A stretch of DNA of 64,000 nucleotides from Lachnospiraceae bacterium AC2031 (GCA_000687975.1 JIAB01000001.1:2084001-2148000), one strand, 5' to 3'; positions 23,710 to 32,524 are shown, counted from the first letter of the stretch. Made by a program: numbers and translations. The notes: generated by a model not told the origin, from the sequence alone.

Positions 23710-24393
23710 ATGAAAGTTGCGATAATTAATGGTAGCCCAAGAAAGAATGGTGTTACTGCAGAGGCACTTCATATAGTTGAGAATGAGCTTGTGAAAGAAG
23801 GGATAGATGTTGAGTTCTATAATCTTTCTGAGATTAATATGTCCCATTGTCTAGGATGCTGTTCCTGCTATAAGACAGGTCATTGCTGCATCGGCGATGA
23901 TGCGGAGATGCTGTCACAAAAGATATTTGAGGCAGATGGATTGGTGCTAGGTTCGCCTACCTATGCCAGCAATGTGTCCGGTCTTATGAAGGACTTTATC
24001 GATCGAGGCCATTTTGTTATAGAACAGCTGCTACATGGAAAGTACTGCGTGACTATTGCTACAGGAGAAAACTATGGCAATAAGGACGCCCTAAAAGTAC
24101 TCAACAATCTAGTTCTTTATTCAGGTGGAAAGAAGTGCTATGGCTTTGTAATGAATGTTCCTTTCAACAATACTGAGTCAGTCAGAGATGAGTTAGTCAG
24201 AGATGAGTTAGTAGCAAAATGCTATAAAGCATCCGAAAGACTGATAAAGGGGTTAAAGAAAAGGACGCACCATCCAATACAAACTGTGTTAAATCATATT
24301 GTTATTTCAATTGGAATAAGACCTCTGATAAAGCGAAAAGGCTCTGAGTATCAGGGCGTGATTGATAAATGGACCGAACTTGGTATCCACTGA
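23710..24393 (+). CDS. NADPH-dependent FMN reductase / flavodoxin-fold iron-sulfur-type flavoprotein (227 aa)
   Basis: Begins MKVAIINGSPRKNGVT, the FMN phosphate loop, followed by HCLGCCSCYKTGHCC (Cys-rich, as in the family's compact cluster or redox motif) and GSPTYASNVSGLMKDFIDR. I use ATG 23710 with GAGGGG 7 nt upstream rather than ATG 23695, which precedes that site. A 15-bp in-frame duplication gives VRDELVRDELV. The last 50 residues are basic and hydrophobic. The stop codon TGA is part of the first unit of the 73-bp repeat array, so the array may have replaced the original gene end. Confidence 0.87.
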   Translation: MKVAIINGSPRKNGVTAEALHIVENELVKEGIDVEFYNLSEINMSHCLGCCSCYKTGHCCIGDDAEMLSQKIFEADGLVLGSPTYASNVSGLMKDFIDRGHFVIEQLLHGKYCVTIATGENYGNKDALKVLNNLVLYSGGKKCYGFVMNVPFNNTESVRDELVRDELVAKCYKASERLIKGLKKRTHHPIQTVLNHIVISIGIRPLIKRKGSEYQGVIDKWTELGIH

Positions 24394-25215
24394 ACGGGAG
24401 AAAAGCAACAAAAACGCATGAAAAAGGCAGAAATTGTTGCTGAAGTAGCAGAAATAAAGCTACTGAACGGGAGAAAAGCAACAAAAATGCATGAAAAAGG
24501 CAGAAATTGTTGCTGAAGTAGCAGAAATAAAGCTACTGAACGGGAGAAAAGCAACAAAAATGCATGAAAAAGGCAGAAATTGTTGCTGAAGCAGCAGAAA
24601 TAAAGCCACTGAACGGGAGAAAAGCAACAAAAATGCTTGAAAAAGGCAGAAAGTGTTGCTGAAGCAGCAGAAATAAAGCTACTGAACGGGAGAAAAGCAA
24701 CAAAAATGCATGAAAATGATGGAAAGTGTTTCTAAAGCGGCAGAAATAAAGCTACCGAACGGGAGAAAAGCAACACAAATGCCTGAAAATAGTGGAAAGT
24801 GTTGCTGAAGCGGCAGAAATAAAGCTACTGAACGGGAGAAAAGCAACAAAAATGCATGAAAATAACTGAAAGTGTTGCTGAAGCAGCAGAAATAAAGTCA
24901 CTGAACGGGAGAAAAGCAACAAAAATGCCTGATAATAGTGGAAATTGTTGCTGAGGGGCAGAAATTGTTGATGAAGCAGCAGAAATAAAGCTACTGAATG
25001 GGAGAAAAGCAACAAAAATGCATGAAAATAACTGAAAGTGTTGCTGAAGTGGCAGAAATAAAGCCACTGAACGGGAGAAAAGCAACAAAAATGCCTGGAA
25101 ATGATGGAAAGTGTTGCTGAAGCAGCAGAAATAAAGCTACCGAACGGGAGAAAAGCAACACAAATGCCTGGAAATGATGGAAAGTGTTGCTGAGGGGCAG
25201 AAATTGTTGATGAAG
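24392..25215 (+). repeat. Tandem array of eleven 73-bp hairpin units
   Basis: Units beginning GAACGGGAG start at 24392, 24465, 24538, 24611, 24684, 24757, 24830, 24903, 24996, 25069 and 25142. The period is 73 bp except unit 8, which is 93 bp because of a 20-bp internal partial copy; the last unit ends with the same partial copy. Each unit carries AAAAGCAACA and TTGTTGCT or GTGTTGCT arms about 25 nt apart, and most carry a second arm pair across the unit join (GTAGC/GCTAC in units 1-2, GTGGC/GCCAC between units 9 and 10, a compensatory change). Spacers are not unique, so it is not CRISPR. There is no coding frame: 73 is not a multiple of three. Confidence 0.92.
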
Positions 25216-25259
25216 GTTAGATATAATTAACTTTTGTTATAGAATTTCGGGGAGTAAAG

Positions 25260-25268
25260 TGGTATAAT
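25260..25268 (+). promoter_or_regulatory. Extended -10 promoter for MFS gene
   Basis: TGGTATAAT (extended -10) 42 nt before the chosen start, just downstream of the repeat array, without a good -35. Confidence 0.55.
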
Positions 25269-25309
25269 TTTATTTGCTTTATTTTTTCTCACAGAAAGGA
25301 CATAACATT

Positions 25310-26644
25310 ATGGAACAATCCAATAAGAAAACTGGATGGCGAGAAAACAAATGGATACGTGCCGCAATTCCTGCATTGTTATTACACTGCAGTATAGGTA
25401 CAGTATACTGTTGGTCTATATTCAGTCAGGAGATTGCTGATTATATAGGATATTCTAAGGGGGCCACGGAATGGGCTTTTTCCTTTGCAATATTTTTCCT
25501 TGGTATGTCAGCTGCGTTTCTTGGAAATATTGTAGAAAAAGATATTCACAAGTCGTCTCTAATCGCGACTATATGTTTCGCTGCTGGAATGTTTTTAACA
25601 GGAGTCTTCATTCGTTACGGTGGAATGCACAAAGGAAGTCCAGTAGCTTTAATAGGAATCTATCTCAGTTATGGATTTATCATGGGAATTGGTCTCGGAA
25701 CTGGATATCTCTCACCTGTTAAAACATTGATGCTTTGGTTCCAGGATCGAAAAGGACTTGCTACCGGACTTGCTGTAGCAGGTTTTGGAGCTGCGAAAGC
25801 TATTGCTAGTCCGATCATGCAGTCTATGCTTTCAGGACTGGGTGATGGTGGAATTTATAAGATGTTTATGATCCTTGCAGCTGTTTATTTTGTAATGATG
25901 TTTATCGGACACCTACTTCTTGCTAAGCCTGCTGGATGGATTGAACCTCAGGACAAGAGTCAGAAACCTAAAATAATGGAGGTTTTAAAAACAAAGCCTA
26001 TTGCAAACTATATAGGAATATGGCTAATGTTCTATATCAATATAACCTGCGGTCTGGCTTTTATCTCTCAGGAAAAACCTATTGTGAAATGTATAGGGCT
26101 GGTAGGTGCAGCCGGAATAATATCAACTATTTCAGCTATATTCAATGCTGGTGGTCGTTTGGGTTTTTCTGCTTGGGCAGATACTATGAAGGATAGAAAT
26201 ACCATTTATAAGCTTATCTTTATTTTATCGATAGCATTTACGATTCTTGTGATGATTACAGGTGGAATTCGAAACGGAAGTGGAAATCCGTTACTCATCT
26301 TTCTTGTTTTAGCACTTATCTTTGTTGTAAATGCAGGATACGGAGGAGGCTTCTCAAATGTTCCGACTTTGCTATCGGATCACTATGGAATGGGTAGCAT
26401 AAGTGCAATTCACGGTATCACACTTTCTGCCTGGGCCTTTGCAGGACTTACGGGTAATCAGGTAGCTACCTATATAGTAAATCACACGGGAGCATTCGAT
26501 AAAGAGGTTGTAGATGCTCTTGGTAATACGTATATTGTAAATCCAGTGGGATATCAGAATGTTTTGATCTTTACAGTTGCTCTATATATTATTGCATTTC
26601 TCTTGTGCCTCATTCTGGTTAAACCTACTAAGGATAAAGCCTGA
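25310..26644 (+). CDS. OFA-family MFS transporter (444 aa)
   Basis: Twelve-helix major facilitator of the oxalate/formate antiporter (OFA) family. The opening IPALLLHCSIGTVYCWSIFSQEI, then GTGYLSPVKTLMLWFQDRKGLATGLAVAGFGAAKAIASPI (motif-A-like loop and GFGxA signature), and in the second half RLGFSAWADTMKDRNTIY, are characteristic. Substrate is likely a small carboxylate or drug; not determinable. AAAGGA precedes the ATG at 25310; the longer frame from 25274 has none. Monocistronic, ended by the hairpin at 26690. Confidence 0.9.
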   Translation: MEQSNKKTGWRENKWIRAAIPALLLHCSIGTVYCWSIFSQEIADYIGYSKGATEWAFSFAIFFLGMSAAFLGNIVEKDIHKSSLIATICFAAGMFLTGVFIRYGGMHKGSPVALIGIYLSYGFIMGIGLGTGYLSPVKTLMLWFQDRKGLATGLAVAGFGAAKAIASPIMQSMLSGLGDGGIYKMFMILAAVYFVMMFIGHLLLAKPAGWIEPQDKSQKPKIMEVLKTKPIANYIGIWLMFYINITCGLAFISQEKPIVKCIGLVGAAGIISTISAIFNAGGRLGFSAWADTMKDRNTIYKLIFILSIAFTILVMITGGIRNGSGNPLLIFLVLALIFVVNAGYGGGFSNVPTLLSDHYGMGSISAIHGITLSAWAFAGLTGNQVATYIVNHTGAFDKEVVDALGNTYIVNPVGYQNVLIFTVALYIIAFLLCLILVKPTKDKA

Positions 26645-26689
26645 ATATTTTAAGACTTAGAATAAGTCAATGTGTTGGAGAAGCTAACC

Positions 26690-26735
26690 AAATGAGTCAC
26701 TTAGCAAATTAAAGCTAGGCGGCTCATTTAGTTTA
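26690..26735 (+). terminator. Terminator-like hairpin after MFS gene
   Basis: AAATGAG (26690-26696) pairs with CTCATTT (26723-26729). An inner TTAGC/GCTAG stem and G-T pairs make a long imperfect stem, followed by AGTTTATT. Confidence 0.6.
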
Positions 26736-26767
26736 TTGTGGGAACACTTTAATTTAACAGTACGCTG

Positions 26768-26776
26768 TGCTATTAT
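26768..26776 (+). promoter_or_regulatory. Extended -10 promoter of the Dlt-like operon, with a tiny leader ORF downstream
   Basis: TGCTATTAT is an extended -10. Downstream, TTTGGAGGGG is a strong ribosome site for ATG GCT TCT TTA TGA at 26805, a four-codon ORF. The MBOAT gene itself has only AGAGG 13 nt before its ATG. A leader-peptide role is possible but unproved. Confidence 0.4.
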
Positions 26777-26855
26777 AAAGATTACATGTGTTTGGAGGGG
26801 ATAAATGGCTTCTTTATGATGCCGACATGATAAAAAAAGAGGTTATTATAGATTC

Positions 26856-28463
26856 ATGCTTTACTATGAATTGGTTTTTGGCATGTTGTTTTTGCCACTT
26901 ATAATGATAATATACCAGATTTTCCCTAAACGTTTTCGCTGGGTATTTTTACTTGTTGCCAGCGTGGGATATTACTTTTCATTCTCTTTAAAGCTTTTTA
27001 TATTCTTGATTCTAGCTACAGGTATTACATATAGTGTAGGCCTGATTCTTGAGAAAGTGAGCAAGGAAAGAAAGGACTCACTAAGTCTTCTAAAAAAAGA
27101 TAAGAATGCTTCAAAGGAAGAAAAGGCTGCTATCAAGGCGAAGTTTCAGAGAAGGAGTAGGCTGATTCTGGTAGTGGGAATTCTTCTTTCCCTCTCAAGT
27201 CTTTTATATCTCAAATATTATAATTTTTTTGCTGAGAATATTAATCTCTTAGCTGGTGCCGCAGAGGATTCTCCTGTGCTTCCCGCTAAGGCACTTGCTC
27301 TGCCTCTTGGCATTTCTTTCTATACAATGCAGGCCATCAGTTATATGGCCGATGTATATTGGGGCAAATTCGAAGCTCAGCGTAATCCATTTAAACTGCT
27401 TTTATTCCTTAGCTTTTTCCCAACTATTATCGAGGGACCTATCGCGCTTTACGCAGATATGAAGGATAAGCTTTACGTAGGTGAGGCTATCGATCCTGAT
27501 AATGTTATTAAAGGATATACAAGATTTATCTGGGGAGTTTCGAAGAAGCTTGTTATTGCGGATAGACTTAATCCTGCAGTTGTATATCTCTTTGATCCGG
27601 CAAATAAGACGAAGGGGCTTGAAGTTATTGTAGCTGCAGTTCTTTTTACAGTTATGGAGTATATGGATTTCTCTGGTTGTATGGACATGGTAATCGGTAT
27701 TGCCATGATCTTCGGAATCCAACTTCCAGAAAACTTCCGTCAGCCATTCCTTGCCAGAAATGCTTCAGAGTTCTGGCGCCGCTGGCATATATCTCTTGGC
27801 GTTTGGTTTAAGACATATATATTCTATCCAGTGTCCATGTCCAGCCTTGCAAAGAAATGGAATAAGTTCGCCCGTGGAAAGGTGAATAAGCACATGACCA
27901 TGGTTGTTGCATCAGCTATGGCACTTCTTCCAGTGTGGCTTTGTAATGGTCTGTGGCATGGTCCAAAGTGGACATATATTTTCTACGGAGTATTTTACTT
28001 TGTAGTTATTCTTCTCGAAGTTTTACTTGAGCCTGTGGGCGATAAGTTGTTAGCACTTCTTCATACATCAAAGGAGAATAAGGTGGTAAATGTGATCCGT
28101 ATTCTTAAGACATGGATCATCATATTTGCAGGTGAACTTTTCTTCGAAGCAGATTCGCTGACAGAAGGATTCCGCATGGTTCGAGATATTGGCAAGGGCT
28201 TTAAGCTTAGCATTCTTTGGAATGGTACAGCCCTTGAATGGGGACTTGATAAGTATGACTGGGCAGTCGTGGCATTTGCCTTGGTCATCGTGATTATTGT
28301 GAATATAATCAGAGAGAAGGACGTTGATGTGACTGGTGCTCTTCTCAGAAGACCGCTTCCTGTTAGATGGGGGCTCGTCTTATCATTACTTCTGGTGCTT
28401 ACAATCTTCGGTTGTTATGGACCAGGCTTTGAGGAGGTGGATCTGATCTATGCAGGATTCTGA
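26856..28463 (+). CDS. MBOAT family O-acyltransferase, DltB/AlgI-like (535 aa)
   Basis: Multi-pass membrane acyltransferase expected to move an acyl or aminoacyl group from a carrier across the membrane. Signatures: LPLGISFYTMQAISYMADVYWG, FFPTIIEGPI, MDFSGCMDMVIGIAMIFGIQLPENF, FWRRWHISLG (His311) and NGLWHGPKW (catalytic His368). A Lys-rich cytoplasmic insert lies near 75-105. It heads a five-gene run with a DltD-like protein, an adenylating enzyme, a PLP enzyme and an acyl carrier protein, each overlapping or closely spaced. Confidence 0.9.
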   Translation: MLYYELVFGMLFLPLIMIIYQIFPKRFRWVFLLVASVGYYFSFSLKLFIFLILATGITYSVGLILEKVSKERKDSLSLLKKDKNASKEEKAAIKAKFQRRSRLILVVGILLSLSSLLYLKYYNFFAENINLLAGAAEDSPVLPAKALALPLGISFYTMQAISYMADVYWGKFEAQRNPFKLLLFLSFFPTIIEGPIALYADMKDKLYVGEAIDPDNVIKGYTRFIWGVSKKLVIADRLNPAVVYLFDPANKTKGLEVIVAAVLFTVMEYMDFSGCMDMVIGIAMIFGIQLPENFRQPFLARNASEFWRRWHISLGVWFKTYIFYPVSMSSLAKKWNKFARGKVNKHMTMVVASAMALLPVWLCNGLWHGPKWTYIFYGVFYFVVILLEVLLEPVGDKLLALLHTSKENKVVNVIRILKTWIIIFAGELFFEADSLTEGFRMVRDIGKGFKLSILWNGTALEWGLDKYDWAVVAFALVIVIIVNIIREKDVDVTGALLRRPLPVRWGLVLSLLLVLTIFGCYGPGFEEVDLIYAGF

Positions 28464-29373
28464 TGTAAAGAAAACAAAACCTCAAAGTAAGAAGCTTAGA
28501 TGGCTGGAAATCTTCGGATTTTTGATCGTGTTCGCAGTGGTTTTAAAGGTGATATCATATGTGATAGATCCTATAAGAAACGATAGGCCTGATATGGTTC
28601 TCCCTCGTGACAAGAGTGTAACAGCAGCGCTTACTGAGAAGAAGGATACCATGGATGTTCTCATCGTTGGCGACAGCGAGGCTATGGTAGTTGCCTCCCC
28701 TAAGATGATGATGGAAGAAGCGGGAATTGAGGCTTATAACTGCAATCAGTTGGGCCAGAGATCCTTTGATGCGTATTTATTCGTTAGAAAGATTTTAGAT
28801 AAGCAGCATCCACAGGTTATGATTCTGGAGACAAATGTTATCGCTCAGGAAACTCTTCTAAAAACTGAAGCGCTTATGACCAACAGTGCGCTTGTAAATG
28901 AAATCTTTCCTGTTATAAGATATCATAGTAACTGGAGATATCTGAGTGGACTTGAAAAGCCTGAACCATACGACGTGGAGAAGGGGTTTGAGGCTGTAGA
29001 GGTTGTTGATCCATATAACGGCGATGAGTATATGTTTGAGACAGAGAAACGTGGATACATTAACGGTATCGCTATGTTTAATCTGGAACAGATCAGAAAG
29101 TTGTGCGAGGAAAAAGGAGTAACACTTGTTCTTGTTACATCCCCTTCTCCTGTTAATATGAGCTATCCTGTGCATAATACTCTGCAGGATTATGCCGATG
29201 AAAATAATCTGGATTATATAGATTTTAATGTACTTAAGGATGAGATTGGAATAGACTGGAGTCAGGATACTGGTGACGCCGGAGACCATATCAATATCTA
29301 TGGCTGTGAGAAGACAACTCGGTATCTTATAGATTATTTAAATGAAAACTATGATCTGCCTGATCATAGATAA
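28450..29373 (+). CDS. SGNH/DltD-like membrane-anchored protein (307 aa)
   Basis: One N-terminal membrane helix (about 20-40), then an extracellular SGNH-hydrolase-like domain: GDSE at 74-77 (Ser76), NQLGQRSFDAY, ILETNVIAQ, LVTSPSPVN and GDAGDHINIYG near 275-284 with a His280 candidate. Works with an MBOAT protein in transferring the group to the final polymer, as DltD does with DltB or AlgJ/X with AlgI. Overlaps the MBOAT gene by 14 nt, with GAGGAGGTGG inside the previous coding end. Confidence 0.83.
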   Translation: MQDSDVKKTKPQSKKLRWLEIFGFLIVFAVVLKVISYVIDPIRNDRPDMVLPRDKSVTAALTEKKDTMDVLIVGDSEAMVVASPKMMMEEAGIEAYNCNQLGQRSFDAYLFVRKILDKQHPQVMILETNVIAQETLLKTEALMTNSALVNEIFPVIRYHSNWRYLSGLEKPEPYDVEKGFEAVEVVDPYNGDEYMFETEKRGYINGIAMFNLEQIRKLCEEKGVTLVLVTSPSPVNMSYPVHNTLQDYADENNLDYIDFNVLKDEIGIDWSQDTGDAGDHINIYGCEKTTRYLIDYLNENYDLPDHR

Positions 29374-29415
29374 GAATGATTTTTTGTTTTAGAAAAAATG
29401 AATTTAGGAATAAAT

Positions 29416-30933
29416 ATGAAGAATGTTCTGGAATATTTAGAGAATACAGCGGCAAGACTGCCTGACAAAATGGCGGTCACTGATGGCGAGGAGTCATGCA
29501 CTTTTGAAGAACTTCGCTGTGTTAGTGCGCGCATTGGAACTGTTCTTTCTGAGTACGTTTCAAAGGGACGTCCGGTTGGAGTTCTGATGAAGAAGAGTAC
29601 AAAGACTCTGCAGATATTCCTGGGCACAGTTTATGCAGGTGGCTTCTACTGTCTGCTGGATCCTGATTTTCCATTTGCCCGTCACAAGAGTCAGCTGGAA
29701 ACTTTGGAACCAGAAGTTATAATCACTGAGAGTGAAAGTCTTGATAGATTAAATGAACTTGAATACAAGGGAAATGTCATCGTAACGGATGAGCTTTTCG
29801 AGAGGGCTGGTGCTGCCGACGAGATGGTGTTGGACGATAACATTTTACCTGATGCACCTCTTTATTGTAACTTTACCTCGGGCTCCACAGGAGTACCTAA
29901 GGGAGTGCTGGTGGGACATGCATCAGTTATCAGTTTTATTGATACCTTCACTGAACTTTTTGGTATTTCAGAAAATGATGTGATAGGAAACCAGGCGCCA
30001 TTTGACTTCGACGTTTCGGTTAAGGATATATATAGCAGTCTTAAGGTTGGTGCCACCATGGTGATAATTCCGACAGCGTATTTCAGACTTCCAAATAATG
30101 TTATGGATATGCTGGAGAAGTATGAGGTGACAACGCTCACCTGGGCTGTGTCGGCGCTGGTTCTTCTGAACAGACTGCATGAATTTATGTACAAGGTTCC
30201 ACCGAAGATAAATAAGGTTCTTTTCAGTGGAGAGGAAATGCCATCGAAGCATCTGCACGATTGGATGGAGCAGTATCCGGATGCAGAGTTCGTTAATCTT
30301 TATGGACCAACTGAGATAACATGTAACTGCTCTTATTATAGAATTGACAGGGCGGATGTTCCTGAAAAGCTTCCGGTGGGAAATGTGTTCCCTGGTAAAG
30401 AGATTTATCTGCTGGATGATGAAGGACATATTATTCCTGAATCTAATGAAGAGACGGTTGGAGAAATCTGTGTAGGTGGTCCGGAACTTGCACTGGGATA
30501 TTATAATAATGAAGAGGCAACAGCTAAGGCTTTTGTAGAGCTCGGAGAGGTTGGTCGGGTTTATAAAACAGGTGACCTCGGATACCGAAAAGGCGGGCTG
30601 CTCCATTTTGCTGGAAGAAGAGATTTCCAGATCAAGCATAATGGACACAGAATAGAGCTTGAGGAAATCGAGAGAGCAATGAACAGTCTGGACGGAATTG
30701 GTCAGGCCTGCTGCTTATATGATGCGGAGAAGTATAGGATCGTGGCATTTTATGCTGGAGATTCATCTGACAGTGATGGTTTGGGCGGTGTGCCGGACAG
30801 GAAACGAATTGTTGCAGGGCTGAAGGAGAAGCTTCCAAGCTATATGCTGCCTAATGTATATAAATGTTTAGAGGAGCTTCCTCTCAGTAAAAATGGTAAG
30901 ATAGATAGAAATAGTCTTCGAGAGAAATTATGA
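29416..30933 (+). CDS. DltA-like AMP-forming adenylating enzyme (505 aa)
   Basis: ANL-family adenylation domain that should activate a carboxylic or amino acid with ATP and load it on the carrier protein encoded by the last gene of the operon. Core motifs: SGSTGVPKG (A3), NLYGPTEIT (A5), GELALGY-like GGPELALGYY, KTGDLG (A7), KHNGHRIELEEIE (A8) and NGKIDR (A10 Lys). Length is that of DltA. The residues after A5 (CNCSYY) differ from typical DltA, so D-alanine should not be assumed. ATG 29416 has AGGA upstream; ATG 29398 is an alternative. Confidence 0.87.
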   Translation: MKNVLEYLENTAARLPDKMAVTDGEESCTFEELRCVSARIGTVLSEYVSKGRPVGVLMKKSTKTLQIFLGTVYAGGFYCLLDPDFPFARHKSQLETLEPEVIITESESLDRLNELEYKGNVIVTDELFERAGAADEMVLDDNILPDAPLYCNFTSGSTGVPKGVLVGHASVISFIDTFTELFGISENDVIGNQAPFDFDVSVKDIYSSLKVGATMVIIPTAYFRLPNNVMDMLEKYEVTTLTWAVSALVLLNRLHEFMYKVPPKINKVLFSGEEMPSKHLHDWMEQYPDAEFVNLYGPTEITCNCSYYRIDRADVPEKLPVGNVFPGKEIYLLDDEGHIIPESNEETVGEICVGGPELALGYYNNEEATAKAFVELGEVGRVYKTGDLGYRKGGLLHFAGRRDFQIKHNGHRIELEEIERAMNSLDGIGQACCLYDAEKYRIVAFYAGDSSDSDGLGGVPDRKRIVAGLKEKLPSYMLPNVYKCLEELPLSKNGKIDRNSLREKL

Positions 30934-32201
30934 ATGATCATGAACTTATAAAAGAATATGGAACGCCGTTCTATCTCTTTGATACGCTTCAGTTAAAGAA
31001 GAGAATTGAAATGATAAAGGAACATCAGGCGGGTATTGGTCTTTGCTATGCAATGAAGGCTGGACCATATCTTACAAAGTATGCAGCAAAGTATGTGGAT
31101 AGACTTGAGGTCTGTTCTCCTGGAGAATATGAGATATGTGTTCGTGATGGTATAGCGCCTGAAAAGATTCTGGTTTCTGGTGTTAATAAAACAGGAGTTA
31201 GTATTAAAAGAATACTAAGTCTTGGCGGCGCGGCAGGATTCTTTTCCATAGAATCACCTGAACAACTGGATGTGATTGAGAATGTAGCACGAGAGTTTAT
31301 GGATTCAAATGAATCTTTTTCTGGAAAGCTAAGATGTTATATAAGACTTTCTTCTGGAAATCAGTTTGGTGTTGATAAGAAGACTTTTGAAGAGTTATGT
31401 GAAAAGGTGATCGATTCTGAAGTTCTAGAACTTGTTGGAATTCATTATTTTTCAGGAACTCAGAAGAGTCTTAAGAAGATTGAGAAGGAACTTGCTGAAC
31501 TTGTCGAGTTTGGTGAAAAGCTGAATGAAAAGTTTGGTGATAGACTGGGTGATAGTACTAAAAAGAAACTATCTCTTGAATATGGCCCAGGACTTGGAAT
31601 AGATTATTATAGAACTGATGATAGTACGCTCGGTGAAGAAGATCTTTCTGGGTATAATGAGTCTTACATCGAAGAATTGACGAAGCTTGTGGAGAAGACA
31701 GGGCTTCGAAAAGTTTTCGGGGAGATGACATTTGAATATGGCAGATATATTGCCGCAACCTGTGGCAGGTATTTTACTAATACAGTTGATGTGAAGAAGA
31801 CTGATGATACGAACTTTGCGATTCTGGACGGGGGCTTACACCAGATCACTTATTACGGAAGTATGGCCGGAATGAAGGTTCCATATGTTGATCTGATTCC
31901 TGGTAATGATAAGGTGGTTGCATCGGACGAGGGTGGATCCAATATGAATGAGGATTATGTTCTTGCAGGATCGCTCTGCTCCGTAAATGACATATTAGTA
32001 AGGCGTATTACTCTGCCGACTCTTGACATTGGCGATACTCTATGCTTCAATCTAGCTGGTGCTTATTGTGCCACAGAGGGAATATCGCTGTTCCTAAGTC
32101 GGGATCTTCCTGCAATTGTTATTCGTGACGAGGACGGGGCGGAGACGCTGATTCGAGACCATATAGAAATTAATACATTTAACGGAGGCTATAATGGATA
32201 G
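30930..32201 (+). CDS. PLP-dependent decarboxylase-like enzyme, fold type III / LysA family (423 aa)
   Basis: TIM-barrel PLP enzyme related to diaminopimelate and ornithine decarboxylases. Lys43 in CYAMKAG forms the Schiff base, SGNQFGVD replaces xSKFGxD, GIHYFSGTQ replaces HxGS, and Cys350 in AGSLCSVNDIL matches the catalytic Cys of the decarboxylases. FEYGRYIAA stands for EPGR. Related decarboxylase plus acyl-ligase plus carrier sets exist next to exosortase-A genes; here it sits in a Dlt-like operon. It may make or modify the building block that is adenylated. Overlaps the previous gene by ATGA. Confidence 0.85.
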   Translation: MNDHELIKEYGTPFYLFDTLQLKKRIEMIKEHQAGIGLCYAMKAGPYLTKYAAKYVDRLEVCSPGEYEICVRDGIAPEKILVSGVNKTGVSIKRILSLGGAAGFFSIESPEQLDVIENVAREFMDSNESFSGKLRCYIRLSSGNQFGVDKKTFEELCEKVIDSEVLELVGIHYFSGTQKSLKKIEKELAELVEFGEKLNEKFGDRLGDSTKKKLSLEYGPGLGIDYYRTDDSTLGEEDLSGYNESYIEELTKLVEKTGLRKVFGEMTFEYGRYIAATCGRYFTNTVDVKKTDDTNFAILDGGLHQITYYGSMAGMKVPYVDLIPGNDKVVASDEGGSNMNEDYVLAGSLCSVNDILVRRITLPTLDIGDTLCFNLAGAYCATEGISLFLSRDLPAIVIRDEDGAETLIRDHIEINTFNGGYNG

Positions 32202-32418
32202 GATTATAGAAATATTAGAAGAGATCATACCTGGCGAGGATGTAGAAACCTGCGACACACTTGTTGATGATGAGATACTTGATTCGTTTGCAATCATTTC
32301 ACTTGTCGCTGCTCTGGAGGAGGAGTACGACATCACAATCTCACCAGCAGAGCTTGTGCCTGAGAATTTCAACTCAGCCGAGGCGCTGTGGGAGATGGTT
32401 GAGAGACTTTCTGAGTAA
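32194..32418 (+). CDS. Acyl carrier protein, DltC-like (74 aa)
   Basis: Four-helix carrier of usual length with Ser31 in EILDSFAII, the phosphopantetheine site (D-S-F/L motif). Overlaps the PLP gene by 8 nt with ACGGAGG as ribosome site. It should carry the activated group from the adenylating enzyme to the MBOAT protein. A terminator follows. Confidence 0.92.
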   Translation: MDRIIEILEEIIPGEDVETCDTLVDDEILDSFAIISLVAALEEEYDITISPAELVPENFNSAEALWEMVERLSE

Positions 32419-32423
32419 TTAAT

Positions 32424-32460
32424 AGGCCGTTTATTCATGCTGGATAAATGGCCTCTTTTT
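32424..32460 (+). terminator. Terminator of the Dlt-like operon
   Basis: AGGCCGTTTATTC (32424-32436) pairs with GGATAAATGGCCT (32442-32454) with two G-T pairs, then CTTTTT. Confidence 0.8.
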
Positions 32461-32524
32461 GTATAATGCCGTGATTTTGAATGACATAGAGTGAATCTTC
32501 GTATAAATGAGAGGTTAGGGGTGT

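Noticed and set aside
24302-25088. Minus-strand ORFs of 60-87 aa within the array (MLLFSRSVALFL-type)
   Set aside because: They follow the repeat, shift frame because 73 is not a multiple of three, have no ribosome sites and are nearly identical to each other by repetition.
24392-25215. Tandem array as a CRISPR
   Set aside because: The whole 73-bp unit repeats, without unique spacers of 30-40 bp, and no cas genes are near.
26856-32418. Calling the genes dltB, dltD, dltA and dltC outright
   Set aside because: The added PLP enzyme, different order and altered adenylation residues make D-alanine transfer uncertain.
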